This document shows, piece by piece, positions 7,792 to 15,758 of a stretch of DNA of 37,869 nt. Source of the stretch: Caryophanales bacterium UBA2289. Its GTDB lineage: Bacteria; Bacillota_I; Bacilli_A; Izemoplasmatales; Hujiaoplasmataceae. The stretch's first letter is position 1. Each line of letters opens with the position of its first letter. The stretch covers positions 1-37,869 of the forward strand of contig DDWJ01000002.1 in assembly GCA_002345505.1 (NCBI GenBank). The letters are read 5' to 3'. A program made the translations under genes and the position numbers. The notes beneath the pieces were generated by a model. The model had not been told where the DNA came from. It made no database searches and saw only the letters and a program-made list of their open reading frames with translations.

Positions 7792-8570
7792 TGAAGTCTA
7801 ATTACCATACTCATACCTATCTATGTAACCATGCAATAGGTACAGTGGAAGATTATGTCAAAAAAGCCATTGAACTTAACATAAAAACTCTAGGTATGTC
7901 AGATCACGCACCATTCAACTTTTTAGAAGACCGTTCCGTTCGAATGGGTATTGAAGACTATCCAATTTACCTAAAAGAACTATCAAGTTCCATAGAAAAG
8001 TATGGTGACTTAATTAAAATCTACAAAGGTCTTGAAATTGAATATTTTCCAACTCACATAAAACACTATCAAGAATTATTAAAAGAACTAGACTATTTAG
8101 TACTTGGTCAGCACTACATTCAAAAAAATGGAAAGTTAAAAAGTATCTACCATCTCAAAGAAGTTGATGACATGAAAATTTATGTTAAGACATTAATTGA
8201 AGCAATGGAAACAAACAATTTCAAAATTATTGCTCACCCAGATATTTTTCTTTTTAACCAAGAGAATGAACTCACAGAAGAAATGTTGTACCTAAGTAAG
8301 ATGATAATTCTTTCAGCTAAAGAAAATAATGTTGCCTTAGAGATTAATGCCAACGGATTTAGAAAAGGAAAAATTATCGTTAACGGTCAAGTGAGATATC
8401 GTTATCCAAGAAAAGAATTTTGGGAACTCACTAAAAACACAGGAGTAAAAATTATCATTTCCTCCGATGCACATAAGCCTAAATATTTATTTGATGAAGC
8501 AATAATTGAAGCATATAAATTTGCTGCATCCATCGGTATAGAAGTAGAAGAAGAGTTAGTCATGAACTAA
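7791..8570 (+). CDS. PHP-domain phosphoesterase, histidinol-phosphatase (HisK/HisJ) type
   Basis: 259 aa from the ATG at 7791, which again overlaps the nadB stop by one base (TAATG) and puts NYHTHTYLCNHA next to the start as usual in the family; an in-frame ATG at 7770 with AAAGGA nine bases upstream is the alternative. PHP metal-site motifs visible: HTHT near the N-terminus, MSDHAPF, GLEIEYFPTH, LGQHYI, IIAHPDIF, and SSDAHKP near the C-terminus. Family members hydrolyse histidinol phosphate, but no his genes are near and the gene shares an operon with nadAB, so the substrate could be another phosphate ester. Confidence 0.8.
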   Translation: MKSNYHTHTYLCNHAIGTVEDYVKKAIELNIKTLGMSDHAPFNFLEDRSVRMGIEDYPIYLKELSSSIEKYGDLIKIYKGLEIEYFPTHIKHYQELLKELDYLVLGQHYIQKNGKLKSIYHLKEVDDMKIYVKTLIEAMETNNFKIIAHPDIFLFNQENELTEEMLYLSKMIILSAKENNVALEINANGFRKGKIIVNGQVRYRYPRKEFWELTKNTGVKIIISSDAHKPKYLFDEAIIEAYKFAASIGIEVEEELVMN

Positions 8571-8583
8571 CTCTTTTATATTT
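8552..8583 (+). terminator. Terminator of the nadAB-PHP operon
   Basis: Perfect 9-bp stem AGAGTTAGT/ACTAACTCT (8552-8560 with 8566-8574) around CATGA, followed by TTTATATTT. It includes the stop codon. Confidence 0.85.
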
Positions 8584-9072
8584 GCTTAGGATAAAATTTT
8601 CAAATTCGAATGTAAGAAGATTTTCTTGTTTAGCCATGCATTTATACAAGGTTAGTCTTAAAACTTAAAAATATGAGCCAAATTTTCGGTCAAACATCTA
8701 AGAAAAAGAACAAGTAGACATACATGAAAATAAACATACTCATCACCTTAAATATGAATATGTTTAGATATAGAAAAAAGAAGGTAAATGGGCGGATTAT
8801 CGTCTCATTTATTTCAATTGAATATATTTTGTGGATAATTCCACTACTTTTAAATAACATATTTTACTTCCTATAATGTATATTATGTTAACTAAATATA
8901 TAGCGCTAAACCTCGCAATTTAAAAGGTCAATGTGGAAACTGTTAAAACTACTTATCTCTTAAACCCTGTAAAAATAGGCATTAAAAAATCGAGGGATTT
9001 AACCTCCCTCGAAAATCATACCGACAAACATGATTAAATTTGATTTTTCATATCTCAGTTTATGAACTCTTG
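8584..9072. other. Intergenic stretch without a supported gene
   Basis: About 490 A+T-rich bases. One short plus-strand frame (8754-8876, 40 codons, basic then hydrophobic) lacks a ribosome-binding site. The only clear structure is the hairpin at 8991-9011. It could be the remains of a decayed gene, but nothing recognisable is left. Confidence 0.5.
8983..9011 (-). terminator. Leftward-facing terminator with no gene to serve
   Basis: Stem CGAGGGA/TCCCTCG (8991-8997 with 9005-9011), 7-base loop, followed on the minus strand by ATTTTTTAA. On the plus strand no T run follows. There is no minus-strand gene upstream of it, so it would end only antisense transcription from the asparaginase side. 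Confidence 0.5.
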
Positions 9073-9081
9073 TGATATAAT
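9073..9081 (+). promoter_or_regulatory. Extended -10 promoter of the asparaginase gene
   Basis: TGATATAAT: TG plus one base plus perfect TATAAT (9076-9081). No good -35 at the right distance. The start codon is 25 bases downstream with AAGAGGTGAT between. Confidence 0.6.
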
Positions 9082-9105
9082 ACATTTAGCAAGAGGTGAT
9101 ATGAT

Positions 9106-10083
9106 ATGAAAAAAATATATATGATTTTCACTGGTGGTACAATCTCTATGAAAATCGATGATGTCTCACATACAGTTAAACCTGCTCTCTCAGCAAAAGA
9201 AATTATGCAATCATTACTCCACTCAGAACTTTATCATGAATTAGAGGTCATAGAATTTTCGGAAATTCCATCACCGTCAATGACTCCTGTGATGATGCTT
9301 GAAATGACAAAACTAATTCAAAGATTAATTGAGTTTGAAGATCCGATTGGCTTCGTAATAATTCATGGAACTGATACTTTGGAAGAGACCGCATTTTTCA
9401 TTGACTCATGTATCGATACTGATATTCCGATTGTTGTAACCGGTTCTATGAAGTCAAGTTCAGAACTTGGATTCGATGGAATTAATAATTTAGTCTCTTC
9501 AATATTAGTTGCTAAGTCAACTAAATCCCATGGACGTGGTGTATTAGTTGTAATGAATGATCAGATTAATGCAGCTAGTGAAGTTACTAAATCAAATACT
9601 CTTTCGCTAGATACTTTTAAATCTTTGGACTATGGTCCACTAGGTATAGTCGATAATAAAGAGGTTTTATTTCACCGAAATGTTACCAGTCAACGTAATA
9701 AACTCAAAATAACCGATATAGAACCTAATGTATACCTATTAAAGAGTTATTCAGGAAGCGACTCTTTACTTATAGATTATCTTTTAGATCAAAATGCCAA
9801 AGGTATTGTTATTGAAGCTTTAGGTAGAGGCAATTTACCACCATTAATGATTCCGGGCATTGAAAAAGCTCTAAAATTAGATGTTCCTGTTATAATCACT
9901 TCAAGATGTCCGTCAGGACGAACCCTTGATTCATACGGCTATATTGGTGGCGGAAAATACTTAACTGAGATGGGTTGTATCATGGCTACTTCATTAAACG
10001 GACAAAAAGCAAGGCTTCTTCTTATGCAAGCTTTAACCATATCTTCTGATTCAAACTTTTTAAAGGGATTATTCACAATATAA
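9106..10083 (+). CDS. L-asparaginase (cytoplasmic, bacterial type)
   Basis: 325 aa, usual length. It hydrolyses asparagine to aspartate and ammonia. First active-site block FTGGTIS (Thr12) and second IIHGTDTLEET (HGTDT 87-91, Thr89/Asp90). VTGSMKSSSELGFDG and GRGVLVVMNDQINAASEVTKSNT follow, then the C-terminal domain with GIVIEALGRGNLPP and SRCPSGRTLDSYGYIGGG. No signal peptide, so cytosolic (AnsA-like). Single gene with its own promoter and terminator. It produces aspartate, the NadB substrate, but is not in that operon. The related Glu-tRNA(Gln) amidotransferase GatD is larger and is unlikely. Confidence 0.9.
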   Translation: MKKIYMIFTGGTISMKIDDVSHTVKPALSAKEIMQSLLHSELYHELEVIEFSEIPSPSMTPVMMLEMTKLIQRLIEFEDPIGFVIIHGTDTLEETAFFIDSCIDTDIPIVVTGSMKSSSELGFDGINNLVSSILVAKSTKSHGRGVLVVMNDQINAASEVTKSNTLSLDTFKSLDYGPLGIVDNKEVLFHRNVTSQRNKLKITDIEPNVYLLKSYSGSDSLLIDYLLDQNAKGIVIEALGRGNLPPLMIPGIEKALKLDVPVIITSRCPSGRTLDSYGYIGGGKYLTEMGCIMATSLNGQKARLLLMQALTISSDSNFLKGLFTI

Positions 10084-10121
10084 CTCTAATCGTACGTATA
10101 ATCGAATATTATTCCACAAAA

Positions 10122-10181
10122 AAAGAACCTTCTAGACCGATATTTAGCCAATAAATACCGTTTGAAGGTTCTTTATATTTT
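10122..10181. terminator. Bidirectional terminator between asparaginase and DUF3021 gene
   Basis: AAAGAACCTTC (10122-10132) pairs with GAAGGTTCTTT (10164-10174); the long loop contains a second stem TATTTA/TAAATA. A-run on the left and T-run on the right serve both converging genes. Confidence 0.8.
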
Positions 10182-10185
10182 TTCT

Positions 10186-10605
10186 CTAATCTTCTTCTTT
10201 TTGTGATTTTTCTTCCAAAAGTCGGTTTAAAAGCTCAACTTCACTCTTATAACGCCTTGAAACTATATAAACCACAACTCCATAAATAATTCCTACTACT
10301 ACCATAATTATGTAAATCAATGAAGCCGATCTAAATAGGTAAGTTCCAAAAACATTTCTTAAAACCAATAAACCAGGAATCATTATCACATATCCAATAA
10401 TAACATTAACAAGACTATTTCCTTTTTCCAATCTAAACATAAATACAGTTAAACCGATTATTGCTGAAATTATCAAACCACCGATTTCAAGTCTTAGGAA
10501 AGGTAATCTAATTTGAGAGTTCCTATAAACTAACAAGGCTAAGAAAATCATTAAGATGTTAATAAGGAAAAAACTGACTAAAAAGTACTTAAAGTATTTT
10601 TTCAT
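10186..10605 (-). CDS. DUF3021-like four-helix membrane protein, partner of the LytTR regulator
   Basis: 139 aa from the ATG at 10605 (GGTGG eight bases upstream; two GTG codons just before it are alternatives). Four hydrophobic segments at about 7-26, 42-58, 68-85 and 95-115, then a charged coiled C-terminal tail (RRYKSEVELLNRLLEEKSQKEED). Size, helix number and position directly after a LytTR gene match DUF3021 proteins. In LytTR regulatory systems described in streptococci (HdrRM/BrsRM type) the membrane protein inhibits its cognate regulator. The start lies 1 base after the lytTR stop codon, implying coupled translation. Confidence 0.7.
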   Translation of the reverse strand: MKKYFKYFLVSFFLINILMIFLALLVYRNSQIRLPFLRLEIGGLIISAIIGLTVFMFRLEKGNSLVNVIIGYVIMIPGLLVLRNVFGTYLFRSASLIYIIMVVVGIIYGVVVYIVSRRYKSEVELLNRLLEEKSQKEED

Positions 10606-10606
10606 C

Positions 10607-11038
10607 TTATTCACCACCCAACTTTCTTTTTAACTCAGAAACATAGTTTCTTGTAATCTTCATTTTCTCACCGTTTTTAAGTGTAGCTTCCATCCGACCA
10701 TTAATTGTTGATTTGAATGATTTGATCTTTTTTGTATTAACGATTGTATTTTTGTTAACTCTGATAAAAGGCGTCATTTTTAAACTATCTTCTAATTGAT
10801 AAAGTCTTTGATTGACCTCAAAGACTTTATCTTTTTCATATGCGAATGTCTTATTATCAACACTCTCAAAATAATAGATATTACTTAAAGTCAAAGTAAC
10901 TTTTCTTTCATCCAGTTTTCCGATAACAGTTGTTTCAAAATATAATAAAGACCGATATATCTCTTTAACTGTTTCCGAATCTTTGGGACCCTTAATCAAA
11001 ACTTCAATTTCTGGATTTTCTTCAACTTTAATCTTCAT
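10607..11038 (-). CDS. LytTR-family DNA-binding regulator without receiver domain
   Basis: 143 aa. Residues 1-42 form a small leader region; residues 45-140 are a LytTR domain: VTLTLSNIYYFESVDNKTFAY, VNQRLYQLEDSLKMTPFIRVNKNTIVNTKKIKSFKS, then LKNGEKMKITRNYVSELKRKLG. The FIRVNKNTIVN segment is typical. No phospho-acceptor receiver is present, so it is not a two-component regulator; control is probably by the DUF3021-like membrane protein encoded next. It lies 15 bases after the lipoprotein gene. Such regulators usually activate their own operon through direct repeats upstream; no clear repeat was found by eye. Confidence 0.85.
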   Translation of the reverse strand: MKIKVEENPEIEVLIKGPKDSETVKEIYRSLLYFETTVIGKLDERKVTLTLSNIYYFESVDNKTFAYEKDKVFEVNQRLYQLEDSLKMTPFIRVNKNTIVNTKKIKSFKSTINGRMEATLKNGEKMKITRNYVSELKRKLGGE

Positions 11039-11053
11039 AAAACCTAACCTTTT

Positions 11054-11644
11054 TTAGGATAATAATCCCTTAATTTTAGTTAATTCTACATTAATTTTTT
11101 CTAAGTTCTCAAATCTTTCTGTTAAAACTACATTAACTTCATTTAGAATAACAATGATCTCTTGAATCGTTAGATTATCAGGGTTTTCCCTTAAATCTTT
11201 TAATCTTAAATATCCTTCGCCAGCATCCTCTAATATATCCAAACGATATTCCTTAATCAAAGCTATTGAATCTAATATCAAGTTCTTGTTTTCTTCGGTC
11301 AGTGAAACTTGTGTTTCACGCATTTCTTTTATTATCAATTTAATTTCAAGCACTAGACCTCTGGTACTAAATTTAGTTGCCTGAAGTTCATAATGAGTTA
11401 ATAAAAGACTTGTTTTAGCTTCAAAAAATGCGATTTCTTCTTCACTATAAGCTAACCTTATTACTTCGTCATATCCTAATGCCATGCTTAATTCTTCAAC
11501 ATCTTCAATACTTGAATCTTGATTGATATCTCCTAAGCTTTCAACCGATCTTTCAATCTCATTAAAAATATCCTTCTCAATTGCACAACCACTCAATAAA
11601 CCTACTGTTAAAACAAACACAAAACCTAATAGAAATTTTTTCAT
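11054..11644 (-). CDS. Putative lipoprotein, function unknown
   Basis: 196 aa from the ATG at 11644, preceded by AAGGAGA at 8 bases; longer upstream starts lack a site. Signal peptide MKKFLLGFVFVLTVGLLSGC with a lipobox LLSGC (lipidation Cys20), so it is anchored on the outer face of the membrane. The rest is almost all helical and acidic, with leucine/isoleucine-rich stretches (EIIVILNEVNVVLTERFENLEKINVELTKIKGLL) suggesting coiled coils. No family recognised. It is the first gene of the operon with the LytTR regulator and DUF3021-like protein, so it could be a sensor or the output of that system. Confidence 0.7.
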   Translation of the reverse strand: MKKFLLGFVFVLTVGLLSGCAIEKDIFNEIERSVESLGDINQDSSIEDVEELSMALGYDEVIRLAYSEEEIAFFEAKTSLLLTHYELQATKFSTRGLVLEIKLIIKEMRETQVSLTEENKNLILDSIALIKEYRLDILEDAGEGYLRLKDLRENPDNLTIQEIIVILNEVNVVLTERFENLEKINVELTKIKGLLS

Positions 11645-11669
11645 ATGTTTCATCTCCTTTATGGCCCAA

Positions 11670-11698
11670 ATTATAAAACCAACCAATAATTAACGCAA
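11670..11698 (-). promoter_or_regulatory. Promoter of the lipoprotein-LytTR-DUF3021 operon
   Basis: TTGCGT (11693-11698), 17-base spacer, perfect TATAAT (11670-11675) on the minus strand, 26 bases upstream of the lipoprotein ATG. Confidence 0.65.
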
Positions 11699-11739
11699 GG
11701 AAACAAAGGTTAAGATGCAAAAATCTTTACTTAAGTTGC

Positions 11740-12294
11740 TTATTTCAACATCATAGCTAATGCATCTTTAATCAAATCATTAGTATCTTTTTCTGGATCT
11801 AGTCGTTTTAAAACCTTTTCAATTTCTTTTGTCTTATAACCTAAAGCGATTAAAGCCTCTTCAACTTCAACGATATTTTGTGAATGGATACTAACATTAT
11901 CAAATTCAATTTTACCCTTTAAATCTAAAACAATTTGTTGAGATGCCTTAGGTCCAATACCCGGAAACTTTTGTAAATACTTTGCATCACCATCTTCAAT
12001 AGCTTTAGTGATTGAACCTACTGTACCACTAGCTAGGATTGCTATTGCACTCTTAGGACCAATTCCGTTTACTGAAATGAGTTTGATAAACAAATCTCTT
12101 TGTTCGCTTGATTTAAATCCGTATAGAGCGATTAAATCTTCGCTAACCTTTTGATATATATAAACAACTACTTCAGTATCGATAATAAAGTTATATGGAT
12201 TAGGTGTTAGCAATTTATACCCAATACCATTATTGTCTAAAGTCACGTAATTTGGCGTTATCTCAGTAATAATCCCCTTGATGTAACTATACAT
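11740..12294 (-). CDS. ruvA: Holliday junction branch migration protein RuvA
   Basis: 184 aa from the ATG at 12294 (AAGGAGA eight bases upstream); an upstream extension of 22 residues is A+T-rich and not family-like. Domain I OB-fold begins MYSYIKGIITEI; two helix-hairpin-helix motifs are seen at VNGIGPKSAIAIL (76-87) and FPGIGPKASQQIVLDLKGKI (110-129); the C-terminal domain III (VEEALIALGYKTKEIEKVLKRL) would contact RuvB. It binds four-way junctions as a tetramer. ruvB, its usual downstream partner, is not here; the next gene is the unrelated lipoprotein operon. Confidence 0.95.
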   Translation of the reverse strand: MYSYIKGIITEITPNYVTLDNNGIGYKLLTPNPYNFIIDTEVVVYIYQKVSEDLIALYGFKSSEQRDLFIKLISVNGIGPKSAIAILASGTVGSITKAIEDGDAKYLQKFPGIGPKASQQIVLDLKGKIEFDNVSIHSQNIVEVEEALIALGYKTKEIEKVLKRLDPEKDTNDLIKDALAMMLK

Positions 12295-12422
12295 AAAATC
12301 CATCTCCTTCATATTTTTTTTAAATAAAAAAACATCACAATTAATACATAATATAAACAAATAATAAATATATTATATACAAATTAAAAACATATAAATA
12401 TCAAATTGATTTTTGAAAATTT

Positions 12423-13703
12423 TTAATCAATGAAGTCGTACTCGTCCCCAGCTATAACAATTGTGTCGCCTTCTTTAGCGCCAGCTTCCCTCAATTTAGC
12501 ATCTAATCCAGCTTTTCTTAACTTTGTTAAAAAGATTGTTACGGCTTCATCACTCATGAAATTAGACTTATTTAATAAATTTTCAACTAATTTACCGCTA
12601 ACTTCAAACCTTGAATCACTTGTTTTTTCAATAATTATTTCGCTATCAAGGTCTTTAAATGTATATTCTACATATTCATCAATAACAACCTCATCCTTAT
12701 AAAAGAATGGTGTTTCTTCCAACAATTGACCTACTCGATACACTAACTTATCTAAATTATCATTAGTCATTGCACTGATGGGAATAATCAATGTATCCTC
12801 ATCAAAATGCTTTTTAAACGCTTCTAAACGCTCTTTAGCATGATCGGTATCCATTTTGCTGGCAACGATAACCTGAGGTCTATCTAAAAGTCTAGGATTA
12901 TATTCTTCTAGTTCTTTATTAATAACCATATAATCATTATAAGGATCTCTTAAAGATTCCTCACTCATATCTACCATATGAATTAAAACTCTTGTTCTTT
13001 CAATATGTTTTAAAAATTGAATTCCCAAACCTTGTCCTTGAGAAGCACCTTCAATTAATCCTGGCATATCAGCTAATACAAACGGTTTTACATTAAACCT
13101 ACTCACTACTCCTAAATTAGGTATTAAGGTCGTAAAAGGATAATCTGCTATCTTTGGTCTTGAATTAGAAAGTATCGTAATCAATGTTGACTTACCAACA
13201 GAAGGAAACCCGACAATACCGACATCCGCTAAAAGCTTAAGTTCGATATGTAAGTTTAGTTCTACCCCTTGTTCACCGTTTTCTTGAATCCTTGGAGCTT
13301 TATTCTTCGAAGTCGCAAATGTTGCATTACCTCTACCACCATTACCACCTCTAGCAATTACTTCACTTTGTCCATGAGTTACTAAATCTGCAATTACCAA
13401 ATTCGTCTCTGCTTCATAAATCGTCGTTCCTAACGGTACTTTAATAATAACATCTTCTGCGTCTTTACCACGCATATTCTTAGTTTTACCATTTTCACCC
13501 GACTTAGCGAAAACATGCTTTTGAAACTTCAAATCCATTAAAGTTGACATACCTTCATCAGCTTCAAAAATAACAGAACCACCTTTACCACCATCACCAC
13601 CGTTTGGTCCACCAAGCGGTACATGTTTCTCTCTTCTAAAAGAAACAATTCCATCGCCGCCCTTACCGGACCTAACGACAATATTTACTTCATCTATAAA
13701 CAT
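12423..13703 (-). CDS. obgE: Obg GTPase (ObgE/CgtA)
   Basis: 426 aa with all three domains. Glycine-rich Obg fold at 1-158 (RSGKGGDGIVSF, PLGGPNGGDGGKGG, ARGGNGGRGN), G domain with GFPSVGKS (165-172), DYPFTTLIPNLGVV switch region, DMPG (212-215) and SKMD, and a C-terminal OCT domain of about 75 residues (from about 350, DEYVEYTF to the end), the extension common in Firmicutes. It acts in 50S ribosome assembly and stress response. GAGG lies 7 bases before the ATG. Downstream of GNAT and galK rather than directly after rpmA. Confidence 0.96.
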   Translation of the reverse strand: MFIDEVNIVVRSGKGGDGIVSFRREKHVPLGGPNGGDGGKGGSVIFEADEGMSTLMDLKFQKHVFAKSGENGKTKNMRGKDAEDVIIKVPLGTTIYEAETNLVIADLVTHGQSEVIARGGNGGRGNATFATSKNKAPRIQENGEQGVELNLHIELKLLADVGIVGFPSVGKSTLITILSNSRPKIADYPFTTLIPNLGVVSRFNVKPFVLADMPGLIEGASQGQGLGIQFLKHIERTRVLIHMVDMSEESLRDPYNDYMVINKELEEYNPRLLDRPQVIVASKMDTDHAKERLEAFKKHFDEDTLIIPISAMTNDNLDKLVYRVGQLLEETPFFYKDEVVIDEYVEYTFKDLDSEIIIEKTSDSRFEVSGKLVENLLNKSNFMSDEAVTIFLTKLRKAGLDAKLREAGAKEGDTIVIAGDEYDFID

Positions 13704-13726
13704 AAAAAAACCTCATTTCTTCTTCC

Positions 13727-14230
13727 TTAAACTAACTTTTCATAAGCCAATCGATTGATTGACGCTAAATAACCTCTAAATTCAAAACTTAAACCTTTAA
13801 GCATCTTTTGCATCTTGATATTATCAGGATGCGTATCGATTTTTAAAGAATCATAACCTTCATTTAAAACCTTCTTATAAGCAAAATTAACCATTTCCTT
13901 ACCAAAGCCTTTGCCTTGATATGCAGGATCAATTAAAATTCTGTGTATTACTAAAGCACTTTTACCATTCCAAACAACTTCTTTATAAGCAATATCATTC
14001 TCTTTAAGAATCGAACAAGAACCGACTATCTTATCTGCTTCAACTAAAACAAAAAGACCGCCTTTGTCTAAATCAGAACGAAAATTATCAATATTAGGAT
14101 AATCTCCAACCCATTGATTAAGACCCTTACTTACCATATCACTTCTTACTATCTTAGCTAAACTAGCAATGACTTCTAAGTCATTAATTATTGCTGCTCT
14201 AATCAATTCGTTTAAATCCGTCCTTTGCAT
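13727..14230 (-). CDS. GNAT-family N-acetyltransferase
   Basis: 167 aa from the ATG at 14230, overlapping the end of galK by 32 bases. No Shine-Dalgarno precedes that ATG, while AAAGGACGG lies just after it; a TTG at 14206 (giving IRAAIINDLEVI, a typical GNAT first strand) is a good alternative start. The acetyl-CoA motif is IHRILIDPAYQGKGFGKEMVNFAYK (YQGKGFG), followed by KIDTHPDNIKMQKMLKGLSFEFRG, the typical C-terminal beta-bulge part. Substrate unknown. Between galK and obgE in one direction, so likely cotranscribed. Confidence 0.85.
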   Translation of the reverse strand: MQRTDLNELIRAAIINDLEVIASLAKIVRSDMVSKGLNQWVGDYPNIDNFRSDLDKGGLFVLVEADKIVGSCSILKENDIAYKEVVWNGKSALVIHRILIDPAYQGKGFGKEMVNFAYKKVLNEGYDSLKIDTHPDNIKMQKMLKGLSFEFRGYLASINRLAYEKLV

Positions 14231-15359
14231 AAACTATACTATAAATAAAGCTAGTTTCATACTTTGCTTCATACAGTTTCTTAAAACTTGCTATAAAACC
14301 ATCAAAATCCTTCTTTAGAACAAGATTAAGCGTTGATCCACCAAAACCTCCGCCAATCATTCTCGAACCCAATGCGCCCGATTTTACAGCCATTTCCACT
14401 AACTCATCCAAAACCGCTGTTGAGACTTCATAATCATTCTTTAAAGAATAATGTGCTTCCGTTAAAAGCAAACCTAATCCTTTGAAATCTTTCTTCAAAA
14501 TCATTTCTTTAGCTAATTTGACTCTGTTGTTTTCTTTAACAACATGCCTTAATCTTTTTCTTAATACTTCATCTTTTACTACTTCAAGTACCTCATCCAA
14601 ATCATTAACAGAAATATCAGCTAAATACTCATAAGAAAAGCTTCCATTTATAATCCTCAATACTTCTTTAGTTTCAGCTTGACGATCGTTATACTTAGAA
14701 TCTTTTAATTTTCTCGTTGTATTGGAATTAATTAACACAAAATAAAAATCTTCAAAATCAAGCGGCAAGTATTCAAAATCTAAAGTCTTTGAATCTAGCA
14801 TAATCGTACTATTTTCCTTGCCAAAAGCAATTACGAACTGATCCATGATTCCACACTTAACGCCTAAGAAGTTATTTTCAACTGATTTTGCCATTTTAAC
14901 GATATCAATTTTTCCATATCCGTAACTAAACTCTTCATTAAAAATACTTAATAACAAAACCGTTAAAGCAGCACTAGAACTTAATCCTCCTCCAACTGGT
15001 AAGTTGCTGGAAAGCACTATATCTAAACCATTAGTAATATCTTTGCCTTTACTCTTTATTTCTTTTATTACTCCTAATAAGTAATCTCCGAAGTTTTTCT
15101 TTAACTCATATTCGATATCACTAAGATTAACCTCAATTATTCCTAAAATGGAGAAATTCTCGGAATAGATTCTAATTACTTTTAAATCATTTCTTCCGAC
15201 AGCCGCATATAAACCCTTATCAATACAAAAAGGCATTACTAAACCGCCGTTATAATCGGTGTGTTCACCGATAATATTTACTCTTCCGGGGGAAAAGTAA
15301 GTCTTATTAGAATAATGGTTATATTTTTCAAAAAAAAGGTTATTAACATGTTTTTTCAT
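14199..15359 (-). CDS. galK: Galactokinase
   Basis: 386 aa from the ATG at 15359 (GAGGTG six bases upstream). GHMP kinase that phosphorylates galactose at C1. Galactokinase signature GRVNIIGEHTDYNGG (25-39), with Arg26 and later the catalytic Asp173 in CGIMDQFVIAFG; ATP-binding GGGLSSSAA (123-131); C-terminal motif MIGGGFGGSTLNLV. galT and galE are not nearby; the gene stands between rpmA and obgE. A TATAAT at 15383-15388 (minus strand) probably starts its transcript after the rpmA terminator. Confidence 0.93.
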   Translation of the reverse strand: MKKHVNNLFFEKYNHYSNKTYFSPGRVNIIGEHTDYNGGLVMPFCIDKGLYAAVGRNDLKVIRIYSENFSILGIIEVNLSDIEYELKKNFGDYLLGVIKEIKSKGKDITNGLDIVLSSNLPVGGGLSSSAALTVLLLSIFNEEFSYGYGKIDIVKMAKSVENNFLGVKCGIMDQFVIAFGKENSTIMLDSKTLDFEYLPLDFEDFYFVLINSNTTRKLKDSKYNDRQAETKEVLRIINGSFSYEYLADISVNDLDEVLEVVKDEVLRKRLRHVVKENNRVKLAKEMILKKDFKGLGLLLTEAHYSLKNDYEVSTAVLDELVEMAVKSGALGSRMIGGGFGGSTLNLVLKKDFDGFIASFKKLYEAKYETSFIYSIVYAKDGFKRID

Positions 15360-15431
15360 ACTTTTCACCTCATATCATTAATATTATACTATAACTTAAG
15401 AACTTTTGCTTGAAACATAAATATTTTCATG

Positions 15432-15460
15432 CAAAAAAAAAGCCTAGTTCCTACTAGACT
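15432..15460 (-). terminator. rplU-rpmA terminator
   Basis: Minus-strand stem GTCTAGT/ACTAGGC around AGGA (15442-15459), followed by nine T. It separates the ribosomal-protein genes from galK. Confidence 0.85.
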
Positions 15461-15470
15461 TTCATTGATA

Positions 15471-15758
15471 TTATTCTACTGCGTAAACACTTGCTTGTTT
15501 TCTATCTCTACCGATTCTTTCGTACTTAACGATTCCATCGATCATAGCGAATAATGTGTCATCTTTACCGATTCCTACATTTTCTCCTGCATGGATTTTA
15601 GTACCTCTTTGACGGTAAATGATTGATCCAGCTGTACAAAACTGACCATCAGATAGTTTAGCTCCTAATCTTCTACCGGCAGAATCACGACCATTTTTCG
15701 TGGACCCGGTACCTTTTTTCGAAGCCTCAAGTTCAAGTATATTTAGATTAAGTATCAC
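15471..15758 (-). CDS. rpmA: Ribosomal protein bL27 with non-standard N-terminal extension
   Basis: 95 aa, GTG start at 15758 with GGAGG eight bases upstream. The mature part ASKKGTGSTKNGRDSAGRRLGAKLSDGQF is typical L27. It is preceded by MILNLNILELEA. In Firmicutes L27 carries a similar-length extension ending in a conserved LQFFA-type site that protease Prp removes; here that site reads LELEA. The prp gene, usually between rplU and rpmA, is missing: only 30 bases separate the two genes. L27 lies in the 50S subunit with its N-terminus near the peptidyl transferase centre. Confidence 0.95.
   Translation of the reverse strand: MILNLNILELEASKKGTGSTKNGRDSAGRRLGAKLSDGQFCTAGSIIYRQRGTKIHAGENVGIGKDDTLFAMIDGIVKYERIGRDRKQASVYAVE

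Noticed and set aside
8754..8876. Short plus-strand frame of 40 codons with a basic start and hydrophobic end, like a small membrane peptide
   Set aside because: No ribosome-binding site before either ATG, no promoter, and the base composition is like the surrounding non-coding DNA.
12361..12422. Terminator or promoter in the very A+T-rich gap between obgE and ruvA
   Set aside because: Several weak TATAAT-like and hairpin-like strings occur, but none has a convincing partner element or T run, as expected by chance in such sequence.
12430..12702. Plus-strand frame opposite the end of obgE
   Set aside because: It is a mirror of a well-conserved GTPase gene, serine-rich as such shadows are, without a start signal.
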